DNA of 64,000 nt, taken from the NCBI GenBank assembly GCA_030549495.1, contig JAUIRK010000959.1:1-64000 (forward strand), given 5' to 3'. The translations under genes were made by a program, and so were the position numbers. Origin of the DNA: Nectonema munidae (taxonomy: Eukaryota > Nematomorpha > Nectonematoida > Nectonematidae). Below the pieces are notes generated by a model, which made no database searches, had not been told where the DNA came from, and saw nothing but the letters and a program-made list of their open reading frames with translations. This document shows positions 40,035-51,600 of the stretch, one piece after another. Numbering within the stretch: position 1 is the first letter of the stretch; each line of letters starts with the position of its first letter.

Positions 40035-41648
40035 TTGGAAATGATTGAAGATTCGAACCTAAATGCAGGAGAAGTATATATTGAGTCTCCACTTAACTCA
40101 TGTTCAGTCATTTCTGAAGAAGATTCTTGTGATGAATCATATGATATAAGCACTTTAGGAGCATCTCACTTAGCTGCTTTCTGTACTTTAGGTTCAAGAA
40201 GTGATTCTGAGAGTGAAAATGATGTTCAAATTAAAAAAAATAGACATGATAGACAAAATAGAAATGTAAAATGGAGTTCGAATCATCAGGAAAACTCTTT
40301 ATCAACTTCTTTTCTGCCAGAATTTGGTCCATTTTACTACGATCGTCCCTTGAGTCTTTTTGACGAGTACTCTAATTTATACGCTTCACAAAATAATTAT
40401 AACTTGTGTCTTACTAGAGAGGAAGTACTCTGTTTCATAGGAATTATTATTTTGTCAGGTTATGTAAAACTACCTCGTTCTCGATTATACTGGGATAAAA
40501 AACAGGATTGTCAAAATAATTTAGTTTTGGGATCTATGAGGAGAAAGCGATTTGAAGAGATAAAACACTTTTCTCATGTATGCAACAATGAAAATTTATG
40601 TGAAGATGATCGGTTTTCTAAAATTCGACCATTAATAGATATTTTAAATATTAATTTTATGAAGTTTGCTCCGTGTAGGGAATATCATAGTATAGATGAG
40701 ACTATGATACCTTATTTTGGTGGTCATCCGACTAAACAATTTCTAAAAGGTAAGCCCATACGTTTTGGCTATCGACAGTGGTCTCATTGCATTTCACCAG
40801 GGTATTGCGTGCAATTTGACATTTATCAAGGGCGAACAAAAAACAATGAAAAAAAGTCTTTTGGATTAGGAGGCCAGGTTCTATTAGATTTCAGCAAAAA
40901 ATTAGTAGACTTTTCTCCTAATAGCTATCACTTTATTTGCGATAATTACTTTACTTCGTGTGATGTTGTCAATCAGATGAAAAACTTGGGAAGAAAAATA
41001 ACTGGTACTATTAGAAGTAATATAACAAAAAATATCCTCTTTTAACGATGAAACAGCTTAGAACAAAAGGTAGGGGCTATTACAATATTTTAAATAATGA
41101 TTGTATAAATGCATGTCAATGGTTCGATAACAAGTCAGTATTAGCTACTTCAAATGCATGTTCCGATAACCCAGTTAAACAAACTACAAGGTATTCTACC
41201 CAAGAAAAGAAAAAAATTAGTGTTCATCTTATATCTTTATAATAAAGAGATGAGATGGGTAGATCGTATGGACCAAAATATTTCACAGTACAGGTGCTAA
41301 AAATGGTATTGGCGCATCGTTAGTCATCTGCTTGATATGAGTGTCACTCAGTCTTGGATAATTTATAGACTAACGCCAAATGACAAGTTAGATCAACTTG
41401 GATTTAGAAGGCAGTTGGTTCAGTTGCTACTAAATAAGTACGGCATTCCTCCTCGTCCAGGGAAGGCATTAGCTGTGAGGAACCCCAATAAAGAGATTAG
41501 ATATGGCAAAACAGGACATTTTGTGTCACCGATACCCGATAAAAGAAGATTGCGATGTCGACATTGTCATTCCATGACCCCTACTATTTGTATTAAGTGC
41601 AATGTTGGAATACATGTGAAATGCTTTATTGAATATCATTCAAATTAA
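40035..41648 (+). pseudogene. piggyBac transposase, nearly complete but frame-broken
   Basis: A 336-codon frame (40,035-41,045) has an acidic N-terminus, then the transposase core with SIDETMIPYFGG (first catalytic Asp, residue 221) and FICDNYFTSCD (second, residue 303), then ITGTIRSN. A second frame (41,048-41,242) has CQWFDNKSVLATS. The third catalytic position is present as YNKEMRWVDRMDQ near 41,241-41,280, where most relatives have GVD. A third frame (41,337-41,648) gives the tail and a Cys-rich zinc-binding end (CRHCHS, CIKCNVG, CFIEYH). All three catalytic Asp codons survive. The visible lesions are two frame changes (near 41,040 and 41,240) and one in-frame TAA after QYRC. The enzyme would cut and paste at TTAA sites; this copy cannot make it whole. 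Few lesions suggest modest age. An AATAAA lies at about 41,731. Confidence 0.9.
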
Positions 41649-42984
41649 TTTACATCTTTTTGCTTCTTTTCTTTTATATTTTTAATAATTGTAAAAAAAA
41701 TTTAATTGTATTTTTTGGTTTTACTGTAGCAAATAAAGTTTTTTACTGATTTCAAATACTTAAATGTCAAAAATATACATGTCTCTAAACAACTATTCAG
41801 ACTACTTGTTTTCTACTGTATTTTTCAAAGTTTAACTTAATAAATTATATAAGTAGACCTTTTAAGTATCATTTCTTCACAACCTACTTTTTAATGTTTA
41901 AAAGCGCAACATATATAAATAACATATTTTCAAACAGTTAAGACAAAATGATTATTTTTATATATTGTGCATCTGATAAAATTTTTAAGGAATAAACATA
42001 TTAGAAAATTTTTTCTTTATGATTTTATATGTAATAGAAAAATAAAAAAGTGTTTTTAACTTTTTAAACTAAAACATAACTAAATCTATACTGAACTAAA
42101 AGAGAAAATATGAAATTTCTAGAAATATGTTCATGGGCATGAACAAGAATTTAATAAAAAAATATTTGAGTTACTTTTACGTGTTACATTTTAATTTGAA
42201 AAAAACTATGATGAACAATATTTGTTACATTTTAGTCTTATTTTCTAATTATATATTTTCAGTAGTGACCAGCGCATCATATAGGATACGCCTATTTTTG
42301 TACAGTTAAAACTTTGCTCGCTACTTTTTTTTGTTAGAATATTTTTATTAGAGAACTTTTCATTCGATAAAAAAATTTAAAGATTTTATCTAGTTTTTCG
42401 AACCTCAGTCAAAGGACTAAATCAAAGTTTTAGGAGAAACTTGATAAAAGAGAAATAAGATCTTGAACGCATGAAAGCCAAAAATGAGCGAAAGTATTGT
42501 GTACATTGTTTATACTGCGATGGACACCCCGGAAAATTATAGCTGTTGCCACGAGTCAAAAATGAGATGTTTATATTCAAAGCATGTTTGTATCTAACGC
42601 GCCTGGCTTCTTTATATTCGCGAGTGTAGCAATTACTTTCATTACTTCTCTTATATGTCCTTCGCTTGTGTATTCTTATATTGTATTAAATACAGCGAAG
42701 CCGCGTTATTTCGGCACATTGGGTTCCTCAAAAAATACGGATCTTTGAGACTAAGCGATTTTATCGAATCAAAAATCCCTGTGATAAAGTAATCTGTTCT
42801 CAAAAAAATCTGAGGACAATGGAAGGACGGATTTTCGTGGGTTGACACTGATGATGTTAGCATTCTACAAAAGAATGGAGTTTGTTCAACAAGTGATCGC
42901 AATATCCAGAGTAAAATTGAGGCTTGGGAGCAGATAGAGTGATTTCAATCATGAATGGAGTCGCCTTAGAAGAAGTAAAAACGC
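41649..42984. other. piggyBac 3' region and spacer
   Basis: AT-rich sequence with a polyadenylation-like AATAAA just after the transposase. A possible element end lies around 42,262-42,309: GACCAGCGCATCATATAG, then TACAGTTAA, related to words at 38.6 kb. The minus-strand open frame at 42,651-42,902 has no recognisable features. Confidence 0.4.
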
Positions 42985-43227
42985 AAGCAGGTCAATTCTG
43001 CATCAAATATACTCAAGAGGCAGAATTGTTCCTGAACCGTAAAAACTATGCTAAATATAAACTCAGAGACAATTTGGCCTCAAGACAATATTAATATCGA
43101 TATATTTAGAGGCCGAGGAGTTCAAGACATTTCAAGAGAGTACGAAATGTCCATGATACAAAATGTCTTGGGAACGAAATGTCGTGCAAAGAAGGCTAAA
43201 CTATCTTGAGGCCGAATTGACCTGCTT
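42985..43227. repeat. Candidate MITE with AAGCAGGTCAATTC inverted ends
   Basis: GCAGGTCAATTCTGC at 42,987-43,001 and GCCGAATTGACCTGC at 43,211-43,225 are inverted with one mismatch in 15, and AAG/CTT extends the pairing outward. Related words (CAATTTGGCCTCAAGA, CTTGAGGCC) recur inside. The element is about 243 bp and non-coding. No clear target duplication was seen, so a foldback repeat of unknown superfamily is the safe reading. Confidence 0.55.
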
Positions 43228-44114
43228 CCAATATTGGGACAAAATGTAACAAAATGGTGGAAATAGCGAGCTAAGCGTATTTTAATCTGCTGTATTTACA
43301 AGTTTTTTCTTTGCACAAATAAGCCACTACAGTGCAGCCTAGCGTATCATCTGAACAAGCTTGTTGACGGGATATTTCTTCTGGATGTAGAAATTTTTAT
43401 TGTCGGTGATAGTAGGATATCGGATATCAATTCTTTCGTTAAATAAGTTGCCAGTTGTCTAATTTCATTTTTTAGCTGGAGGATAATCATAGGGGACAGT
43501 AGGCCATGTTTTGTTCGAGATCTAAGAGAAATTAGAATTAAAAGTCAACAACAAAAAGGTGGTGTCTGAGGATTTAGTAATCTTAGATTATATTCGTGGA
43601 AAATTTCTATAAATTCGGATGGTGAGGTTTGTATATGCGCGTCTTTAGTGTATTTAATATGAGTGTACATTTTGTGTAATTTCACCATTTTTTTTGAAAC
43701 TTGTTTGTCCTATTTTCAGTATTTGACCATTTTTAAGCAAAGAAACTGTTTTGGATCCTTAAGTTTTGAATTTTTGTCTTACTAAAAAATTTGACATTGT
43801 GTAATTACTTTTATATTTTATGAAAAGAATCTTCAATTAGTACAAATTTTATTAGTACTCCAGTCACTCGATTCCAGATTAATCCTCTAACGCTAACCCT
43901 TTTAAAGCTTTCACGTGTTATCTGAATAAGTTTAAAATGATACTTTTGCAGTTTCTCTTTTTTTACAGGCTCATTACTTGTGTTCTGTAAACTCGAAGTT
44001 TTTTATACACAATTTGTTCAACTACATCCTTTATTTTCTTAGATTTTGAATGCTTCCATATTTTCAGAATGAGCCTAGCAACTTATTAGTCTTGCGCGCG
44101 AAAATCGCAAGAGT
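43228..44114 (+). other. Upstream region of the kinase gene
   Basis: No gene is present. It contains acceptor-like pyrimidine tracts ending in AG (TTTTTTTACAG near 43,969, CATATTTTCAG near 44,068), so an untranslated 5' exon just before the kinase start is possible. An in-frame TAG near 44,070 supports the ATG at 44,115 as the true start. Confidence 0.5.
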
Positions 44115-45881
44115 ATGGAAGAAAATAATTCCTCGTTTATCATCAGTAAGAGCAGCATAAAGTTAAGGAATGTGATTGGTGATGGCGAGTTTGGAAAAGT
44201 GTACAAAGCCACCCTCTTCCTGCATACGTCTTCCAAATCGAAGCAGTTTAGCGTCGCTGTGAAGTATCTAACGATCAAGAAGAATGAAACAGCGCTAAAC
44301 GATTTCATCAAAGAAACGCAAAATTGCATGGTTGCTGAGCACAAGCATGTCATCCGAATATTTGGTGTGTGCATAGACTCTCTCCCAAATCTCTGCTTGA
44401 TCACGGAGTTGGCGCCTTTTTCAAATTTAAGAAATTTTCTACGCTGTTCCAAAGAGAGGAAAGGCAGCCATTTTGTGAATATACTTCATCTCTGTGATTT
44501 TGCTCAACAAATCGCTTTCGGTATGGAGTACCTGGAAATGAAGAAAATTGTTCATCGTGACTTAGCCGCTAGAAATGTTTTGGTCTTCAAGAACAAGCGA
44601 CTAAAGTTAAGCGATTTCGGCCTGTCTCGTCTTTTGAGCGATGAAAAAGACTACTACCGCAGCAACCTTGAACATCCCTTGAAGCTTCCAATTGCGTGGT
44701 GTGCACCAGAGTGCATTGCGAATTTAAAATTCTCCACTTCTTCCGATGTTTGGGCATTTGGCGTCACGTTATGGGAAATTTTTTCTTATGGCGAACAGCC
44801 TTGGTCTCGCTTTGATGGCCTCCAAATTTTTGAATTGATAAATAAACCACAGTTCAAGCGTTTGGGTCTTCCTAATTCATGTCCTGCCTTTTATTATTGT
44901 CTTTTGCAAGCTTGCTGGCAACACATTCCAGAGTCTCGACCATCTTTTTCTAAAATTTCTGAAATTTTGCCCGAAATTTACCCGGAAAAGTGTAAGGCTC
45001 AAGTCAAGTTCTGTGATTCCAAATTTCCTTCCCAGTATCTAGAGTATAAAAAAGGTGATACAGTCATCATACTGGACAATTCTCCATCACAGATGGCGAG
45101 AGAACTGCGTAGAGGCATATCACTCGTCACGAATGCCAGCGGCTACTTTAATTCGCGTAACTTCAAATTGATTGATCACACGAAGCTGCCCGGCCTCGAT
45201 CAATTCAAAGTGCTGCTCTCTTCCCTCGTTTCACCACTGGAGGAATTCTTGTTCAAAGAAGTCAACGTGCCAACGTCCTTACCCATCTGCTCCTCAAGTA
45301 ACCCAGAAATGGAAGACACTAAACTCAACAAGCCCCCTTTAACATTCTTGAACTCTTCCTCAGATTCACAACCACTGATCGATACTAAAAATCCTAACAT
45401 TACTTGTCTTTTGGGGCAAATAGAATCAAACATTTTAAATGGCTTAATCCATAACCAAGGATTAATGCTAGATGATGATTTCGGCAATAACTATTTCATC
45501 AAAAATTTCCTAAGGTCAAAAGCACAGTTTGCGCTAGACGAAAACGGCTCCACCGAATCTGATTTAAATTATAATGAATATTTTTGCTACCAAAAAATAA
45601 GTAAAGATTATACCGATATCAAACAAAATAGCTCATTTTTCAATGACATAATCAATATTTTCAAAAATGGCACTGACGTTTCTAGCAAAAGTGATGCTAG
45701 AAAAGTTGAACATGATGTTGAGAAATATCGCCCTAATAAATATTCGAAGAAGTTAAAAAATATTTTCAAATTTTCGCGACAAAAAAAGCTTTTGAATTTG
45801 TTGAAAAAGAAAGAGAATGCTTTGATAGAATCGATTGAATACTCTCACCAAAGTATCCTGAGGAATTTGAATCAAGATTAA
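44115..45881 (+). CDS. ACK-like non-receptor tyrosine kinase (kinase + SH3), single exon
   Basis: An intact 588-codon gene without introns. The kinase domain (about residues 15-285) has all key parts: GDGEFGKV (22-29), VAVK Lys50, a helix-C Glu near 67, HRDLAARN (147-154, the tyrosine-kinase type loop), DFG (167-169) and WCAPE (195-199). The WCAPE wording, FGVTLWEIFSYGEQPW and the directly following SH3-like segment (about 303-355: YLEYKKGDTVIILDN, GYFNSRNF) match the ACK/TNK family, cytosolic tyrosine kinases that act with Cdc42 and clathrin traffic in animals. The N-terminal SAM domain of ACK is absent; the frame starts right at the kinase. I see no CRIB motif. The C-terminal 230 residues are Asn/Ser/Lys-rich with a basic end and are not recognised. 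The reading frame is much less AT-rich than its surroundings. An intronless host gene or an old functional retrocopy both fit. Confidence 0.9.
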   Translation: MEENNSSFIISKSSIKLRNVIGDGEFGKVYKATLFLHTSSKSKQFSVAVKYLTIKKNETALNDFIKETQNCMVAEHKHVIRIFGVCIDSLPNLCLITELAPFSNLRNFLRCSKERKGSHFVNILHLCDFAQQIAFGMEYLEMKKIVHRDLAARNVLVFKNKRLKLSDFGLSRLLSDEKDYYRSNLEHPLKLPIAWCAPECIANLKFSTSSDVWAFGVTLWEIFSYGEQPWSRFDGLQIFELINKPQFKRLGLPNSCPAFYYCLLQACWQHIPESRPSFSKISEILPEIYPEKCKAQVKFCDSKFPSQYLEYKKGDTVIILDNSPSQMARELRRGISLVTNASGYFNSRNFKLIDHTKLPGLDQFKVLLSSLVSPLEEFLFKEVNVPTSLPICSSSNPEMEDTKLNKPPLTFLNSSSDSQPLIDTKNPNITCLLGQIESNILNGLIHNQGLMLDDDFGNNYFIKNFLRSKAQFALDENGSTESDLNYNEYFCYQKISKDYTDIKQNSSFFNDIINIFKNGTDVSSKSDARKVEHDVEKYRPNKYSKKLKNIFKFSRQKKLLNLLKKKENALIESIEYSHQSILRNLNQD

Positions 45882-45974
45882 ACTTCAGGAAATAATATTT
45901 CTTAGATTCGGATCTACGCAAGAAAAGAAAGCATGAGAAAAAAATTGTTTAATATAAACAAATTTGGTTTTTTT

Positions 45975-45980
45975 AATAAA
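45975..45980 (+). terminator. Polyadenylation signal of the kinase gene
   Basis: AATAAA lies 94 bp after the kinase stop codon, within a T-rich stretch, and is the first such hexamer downstream. Confidence 0.6.
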
Positions 45981-47033
45981 TTTTTATATCTTTTCTCTCT
46001 AAATCTTTTTCCACTTTCAATCAGTATTTTGTAGAACCTCCCATGATGAGAAAATATCTTTGCGCACCCATATAATCTTGCTGCAGTCTCAAAAATAGAC
46101 TCAACCGCCATCTAACAAGACCCACACTCGTTTGTGTATATTGTATAAAGAGATTCTGCACATTATATCACAATATACAACATTGCATAAAAAGCTGGTT
46201 GTTAGAAATAAAGCATTTGTAGAGTATTAGAGAAGCCGGTGCACCAAATCCAAAACACAGAATCGCTTGCTAAGATTTGCTTCTTGGCTAAAATACGAAG
46301 AAATCTTTTGTAAAATAAAGAGCAGCAGAAAGCTTCATTTTTATTTTATATGTTGGCCATGAGAAGAGGATATTTACTTGCAGCGTAAGAGAATTTCCAT
46401 AATTAAAATTGTGTGTGCCCTTCATTAGGGCAACTTTTGCATGAAACGATCTCATTTTAAAACGTACTCCTTTTAAGGGCCCGCGTAGCATGGTAAAACG
46501 AGCAAAGTTTACAACAGGCAGGCAACTTTTATCAATGCCTTTTGTTATTATGTAAAGAAGTTGACGCATATTTTTCGATTCAACATCTTTTATGCATCTA
46601 AATAAAACAAATAATTTTTTTCATAAAAAGTTCATTCAACATTATATGAAAATGTATCTTGAAAAAGATTTTTAATTATATAACTTCTACTGAAAATAAA
46701 TACGAGATCAACAATCGTACACTTGAAACGAGGAATAAAAGTAACTTAATTCTCCAAGAATTAAAATACCAACTAAAGTGCGAAAAATAAAACCGCATAA
46801 AAGAAAGTCAGTTTGGTGGAAATAATTTGAAGTGTGGTATGAATAACTGTAATTTTTCATTAGATCTAATGGTAATTGTAGATTTATTTAGCGCAACACA
46901 TAAAATGCCTAGAGAGCCACATGTGAGCTGTAGTTCGCCTATCCTTTATTTACGTGCCCCACTTTGAATAGTTCAATACATCTTGCACACAGGAGCGCAG
47001 CTTGTTCAATTTATTTAGAAGGGCGGTGCGATT
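45981..47033. other. Intergenic, no gene recognised
   Basis: Open frames at 45,914-46,111 and 46,288-46,569 (minus) match no domain I recognise. The second overlaps less AT-rich sequence (around 46,430-46,520) and could be an old repeat, but nothing in it is diagnostic. Confidence 0.5.
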
Positions 47034-47134
47034 TTAACCCGTTATCGACCAGAAACAGATTTGTATTAAAAAGCATTAAAAAACGCAGACGATTCACATT
47101 TTTGTAAAGTCGAGTGTGGTCGATAACCGGTTAA
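47034..47134. mobile_element. TTAA-flanked MITE, copy 1 (101 bp)
   Basis: TTAA-CCCGTTATCGACCA at the left and TGGTCGATAACCGG-TTAA at the right are inverted repeats with one mismatch in 14. The TTAA target site and CCC/GGG ends are the piggyBac pattern. The inside holds ATTTGTATTAAAAAGCATT and GCAGACGATTC, shared with the other copies. Confidence 0.85.
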
Positions 47135-48402
47135 ACTTGCAAAGAGTTATTAATTAAATTTTTATTTGGGCATCAAACGGTTTGGATCATATCTAATGCA
47201 TTTACGAAGTTATTTTCAGAGAGAAAGGCGCATTTTTATTTATGACGTGTTGTTGTTCACACACCCCAACATTTTGACAGATTTAATCTCATTAGTTGTG
47301 AGAGGAATTGATAATATAGGAAGTGTGCATCGCATAAAAATATGGATTACGTGTCTTATTTGAGAGATACAAAAATCAATAAATTACGAAGATTGTTTTG
47401 TAAACAAAATAAATAACCTTTTTTGCTTAGTGAATAATAAACAAATTCTCGTTATTTCAAATTTGGTCAATTTTCTAAATTTGAGTCTGCGAATAATGAG
47501 ATTATCATCAAAAACAACAAATGTTAACATATTCTTATTTAAAAGATTTTTTTAAGAAAATTATTTTTAAATTGAAATTTTTACAACTTAAGTTAAAATT
47601 AAAAATGATTATGGAATTTTTTTTACACATTTATCTGACATGACGATTTGTTTTACAGAAAAGTTCGCATTAATCTTTTTTTAGCAATGACCATAATGTA
47701 ACCATATTTTTTCGGAAATTTTTACATTTGTTGACTCTGTCATAAGTTACCTGCAATGAATTCAAAATTAAGTACTCTCGAATAAAGTTCTTTTTTCTTT
47801 TAACTGAATTATGTGAATTTTTTGGTCAGGTTTATGAGATGAGGTTGACTTCTCTAGAACTTGTAGATCAGATATGTAGAAATTAGTGCACTTGAATTTT
47901 ATTTTTAATTGACGAGCTAACGTTGAACACTCTGATACTTCGTTATAATGCAATATAACTTGATGTCATTATTATCGATTTTTCCATCCCTTTTCAAAAA
48001 CACAAGATCGTATATTATTTCAAATCAAGCACGCAGCAATTATAAAAAAAGTATCAAATTAAATACACTGGGAAATCTAGTAAATATGTAATTGGTTATA
48101 ATCAATAATATTATGATGGGCTGTCGTCTTTTTCTTTCGAGTTTCGGAAGATAGAGACTAAAAATTATGAAGGATTGTCTCCCGTGTCCAACCTCTTAAG
48201 GTTTCAAAAGATTTTGCATATAAAAAAATAACAAGCTATCTTGAATGCCTAATTTTTTATAACATAAAGTTTTGACTCTTTTAAATTAATAAGGTTTCTT
48301 TTTTCCGATTTTTATAGTTTTAACCTTCTGCTTATTTTTTTCCATTTTGAAGCTCGTTCTAGCCAAACTATACTGAGTATTTAAAAATGAATGAAAAGAC
48401 AC
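47135..48402. other. Downstream flank of PQBP1, no gene recognised
   Basis: AT-rich sequence. The plus-strand frame at 47,166-47,363 and the minus-strand frame at 47,768-47,953 carry no recognisable motif. Confidence 0.5.
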
Positions 48403-48408
48403 TTTATT
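48403..48408 (-). terminator. Polyadenylation signal of PQBP1
   Basis: AATAAA on the minus strand, 90 bp after the PQBP1 stop codon. It is followed immediately on the plus strand by a CA microsatellite (48,411-48,428). Confidence 0.65.
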
Positions 48409-48410
48409 TA

Positions 48411-48428
48411 CACACACACACACACACA
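48411..48428. repeat. (CA)n microsatellite
   Basis: About nine CA units next to the PQBP1 polyadenylation signal. Confidence 0.9.
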
Positions 48429-48498
48429 GAGGTAACACACCTTGTATATATAAGGTATCAAATCAAGTGACACTAGAATCTAAACTCTTTCATCATTG

Positions 48499-48631
48499 TT
48501 AACTTTTGTTTAGCTTGAGAACTGCTCCAGGACTTGGATACGGTCGCATTTGGTATAACGGTCCGTTAACACTTTCGTCAGCCCCAGTTACTGCATCGCT
48601 ATTTCCTTGGAGACCAGATTTCCATGTTCCT
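48499..48631 (-). CDS. PQBP1: PQBP1 last exon: U5-15kD-binding C-terminus
   Basis: A 133-bp exon with acceptor TTATACTAG. It encodes [22 protein letters not shown] and [15 protein letters not shown], then stops at 48,499-48,501. It matches the human C-terminus ([23 protein letters not shown]). YPSPGAVL is the YxxPxxVL motif that contacts TXNL4A. The protein ends sooner than the human one, lacking about eight final residues. Confidence 0.95.
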
Positions 48632-51600
48632 CTAGTATAACAAATTTAAAATAAACACTGGAAAAATATACTGAAAAAGTAGGTTATTGCTGCATCATAA
48701 TAAGTTGCAGTTGAAGCGTGAGTAAAGTTGGTTAAATACTGGCGTTCGATAATTTAAGGTTTTGGATTTGATACAGCATTAAGCCTCCTATCCTCATAGT
48801 TCGATACAAGCGACGCAATTCTGCCTTCTCGATGAAAGCACTCCATGGTACCCTAACCTATCGTTCCACCTTAGCATATTAAATTTCCTAATTGCGATAA
48901 CACTAAGATTTATCATTATGAGAAGTAAATATCTTCTCATATAAATGAACTTAAATATTAATGTACATGATGTCGAAAAAGACGGGTCTCTTGGTTTAGT
49001 GCACATTAAAGTCGGATTTTGCATTAGATTTAAATTGTGATATTATTGCCATTACAACATTGCCACTTAAGTTTTATTATTGAATCAATTTATTCATCAG
49101 TTATGTTTTGCTCACGCAATTCATCTAAGTGTAGGATCACTCATGTACTTAAAATTGAAGGAAAAGTTAGAGATTTAATTGCAAAGGTAAGAAAGATTCG
49201 CAAAAGCTTTGAGAATTGCCTTTAAAAAACTTACAGGAAAGGATGTAACACAACTCAAAAGATAAGCAGCTATTTCTTGTTTAAGATATAAAAACAAGAT
49301 GGAATTGCACTGATTGAAAACTTGCATGCTTTGAGGATTTTTGCAATTTTTGAAGAATATCTCATGATGAATGCAAGGTTTTAGAAGCACAACTTTGCCG
49401 TTTTGAAACTGCTACTAAAGGATTTGCTCTGAAATTGCTTGCAATAAAAAGAGAAAATTAGATAGCTTTTATTTTGAAGGAACTCGATAATCAGAACTCA
49501 TAATTAGCTGAAGATTTTAAGAAAACTGCATGAAAGACGGATTGAATTAAAGAAAGAAAGATTTTATTGCATAAGGCAAATTGATATAATTCATTTGATA
49601 TGAACCAGGCCTGTTGACAATTAATGAGGTGAGAAGAGGAGAATTTTTTTGCTTTGTCTAAACCAGTTTTTCTAAGTTTGCAAGGTTAAGAGATGCTCCA
49701 ACTTTACAAGTTCAGAATTTATTATAACATTCAATATGGTATCATTGCAGCAAGGTAATATCAACTGTTCTCCTATGTTGTGGGACTTATTGACAATTAT
49801 TTTTTGAAACTTTATAGACGGCTTTCAAACCACACTTGATATTTTGCCAAAACATTCCTATGTTATCAGTTATTGGGTAATAATGGTGGTGTGTTCATTG
49901 GACAAAAATTCTTTTATAATAAATTTTGAAAATTATAAAAAAAAGTTCGCCCCAAAAATTTTGAGGATGTGCGCCTCTGACGTGATCCATCTGCCCCTAA
50001 AATTAAAACCTTTTCCGATCTTTCTGCCACAGCTCTCATTGGTTCTCATATGAGAACTTAGTAGCCCTAGAAATTTAGAACATGTAGGAGGTCATCCTAT
50101 GCTTGCACATCTTGATTCTTTTTTGTGTCCAATCTGATATAATACCGAAGTTGACCCAAATTTTATTTTTAAATCTCAGAACAAACAAAAAAAGGAAAAG
50201 AGTAAAATCCCCAACTGTACTTTATTTACCACAAATTCCATCATTTTATTAAATGCAGCAAAATATCAGTCTTGAAAAAACATATTCTATTTGAGGGATA
50301 CCAGAATCGTAACTAACGCTACGCACAAATGCACTTGTGAAGGAATCTGATTGCCCACAAAAGCCTAAATTTGTATCCAATTCAACTGCAAAATTTTTTT
50401 TGCATTTAATTCAAAAATATTTTTAGTTCTAAATGTTACAAGCTTGGTAGAAAATGTGCAAGCGTAGGATATCGCTTGCTTGAGCTGAGATTCTAGAGGG
50501 GAGTTTAGTTATGTAATGAGAACAGGCAAGTGCATTTGTGGGGAGCTGAGAGAGTAAGGGCAGATGGATCGCCCTAGTGCTTAGGCATTTAACCCATTTA
50601 AGACCAAGCAAAGCAGACGATATCTAAAAAAAACGCAGACGATTTATATTCAAAGTCATTGAAAAAAGCAGACGAAGATGAAATTACTTATGTTCAAATC
50701 CAAAATAGGAACATTGGTCGTAAATGGGTTAAAGTATCGGAGAAAAGTCTTGATCCTGTTTTTGGGAGAAAGATAGCAGCCATTAAAAATGATATTTCTG
50801 AATGAATACGTATTCGTTTGTTTGTTAGCACTGGAAGACCAGCTTTGTCAATTGACGCATTGTAAATTTATGCTTTTATTTCGATGTAATTTTGAGAGTT
50901 CTAATATTTTTATACAACACTTGCATTTGTCATTTCATTTTTTTCAAATATTTTTAAATCAAAATTTGTTTCAAATATTCAGAATATATGATTTTTAATA
51001 TCTTATTTATATTTTCAATAAAAATGTTATTTTGCTTCTTTTTTCAATATTTAAAGCAAATCGTCATTTTGAGTCAATTGACGCTTTTCTTTTGGGCGTT
51101 TTGATAAAAAATTTTGATATTTTAGCCATATAAATATAACTGATTTTGATTAGTTTTACATAAATATTTATCATAAGTATTTTTGTATTCGTCAAATATC
51201 TAATACATCTTTAGTTATTATTTTTAGAACCAGGATTGTGAACGAAAGTAAATACAAATATTTTGCTGCTATAGTAAAAATTCAAGTCTTCAATAGAAAC
51301 TTGCACAACCCTTTAAATAATGGCGTTACATATAAAAATAAGATATTCTATGTTTTATTGAGATTAAATAAAATTTAGTACTTGCGCGAGGCGCTCAACT
51401 CTTTATAAGGGTATTTTAGCTAAATTAATATGAAAAACTCCTTTGATAAAAACTGTTTCAAGAAATACTCATCAAAAAGTATAAAAACAATTTTTAATGA
51501 AATAATGCTTTAGGATACATAATTTGCCTTTATAAAATTGGAGTTTTTTTTTAGGCCTTTGGGTATTTCAATCTGTTTTCCTCCATTACTTGAACAAGGT

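Noticed and set aside
42651-42902. 83-codon minus-strand frame as a gene
   Set aside because: No motif, no splice or codon support, and the region is flanked by repeat sequence.
44075-44452. Minus-strand 125-codon frame overlapping the kinase
   Set aside because: It is antisense to the intact kinase frame, whose catalytic motifs explain the sequence.
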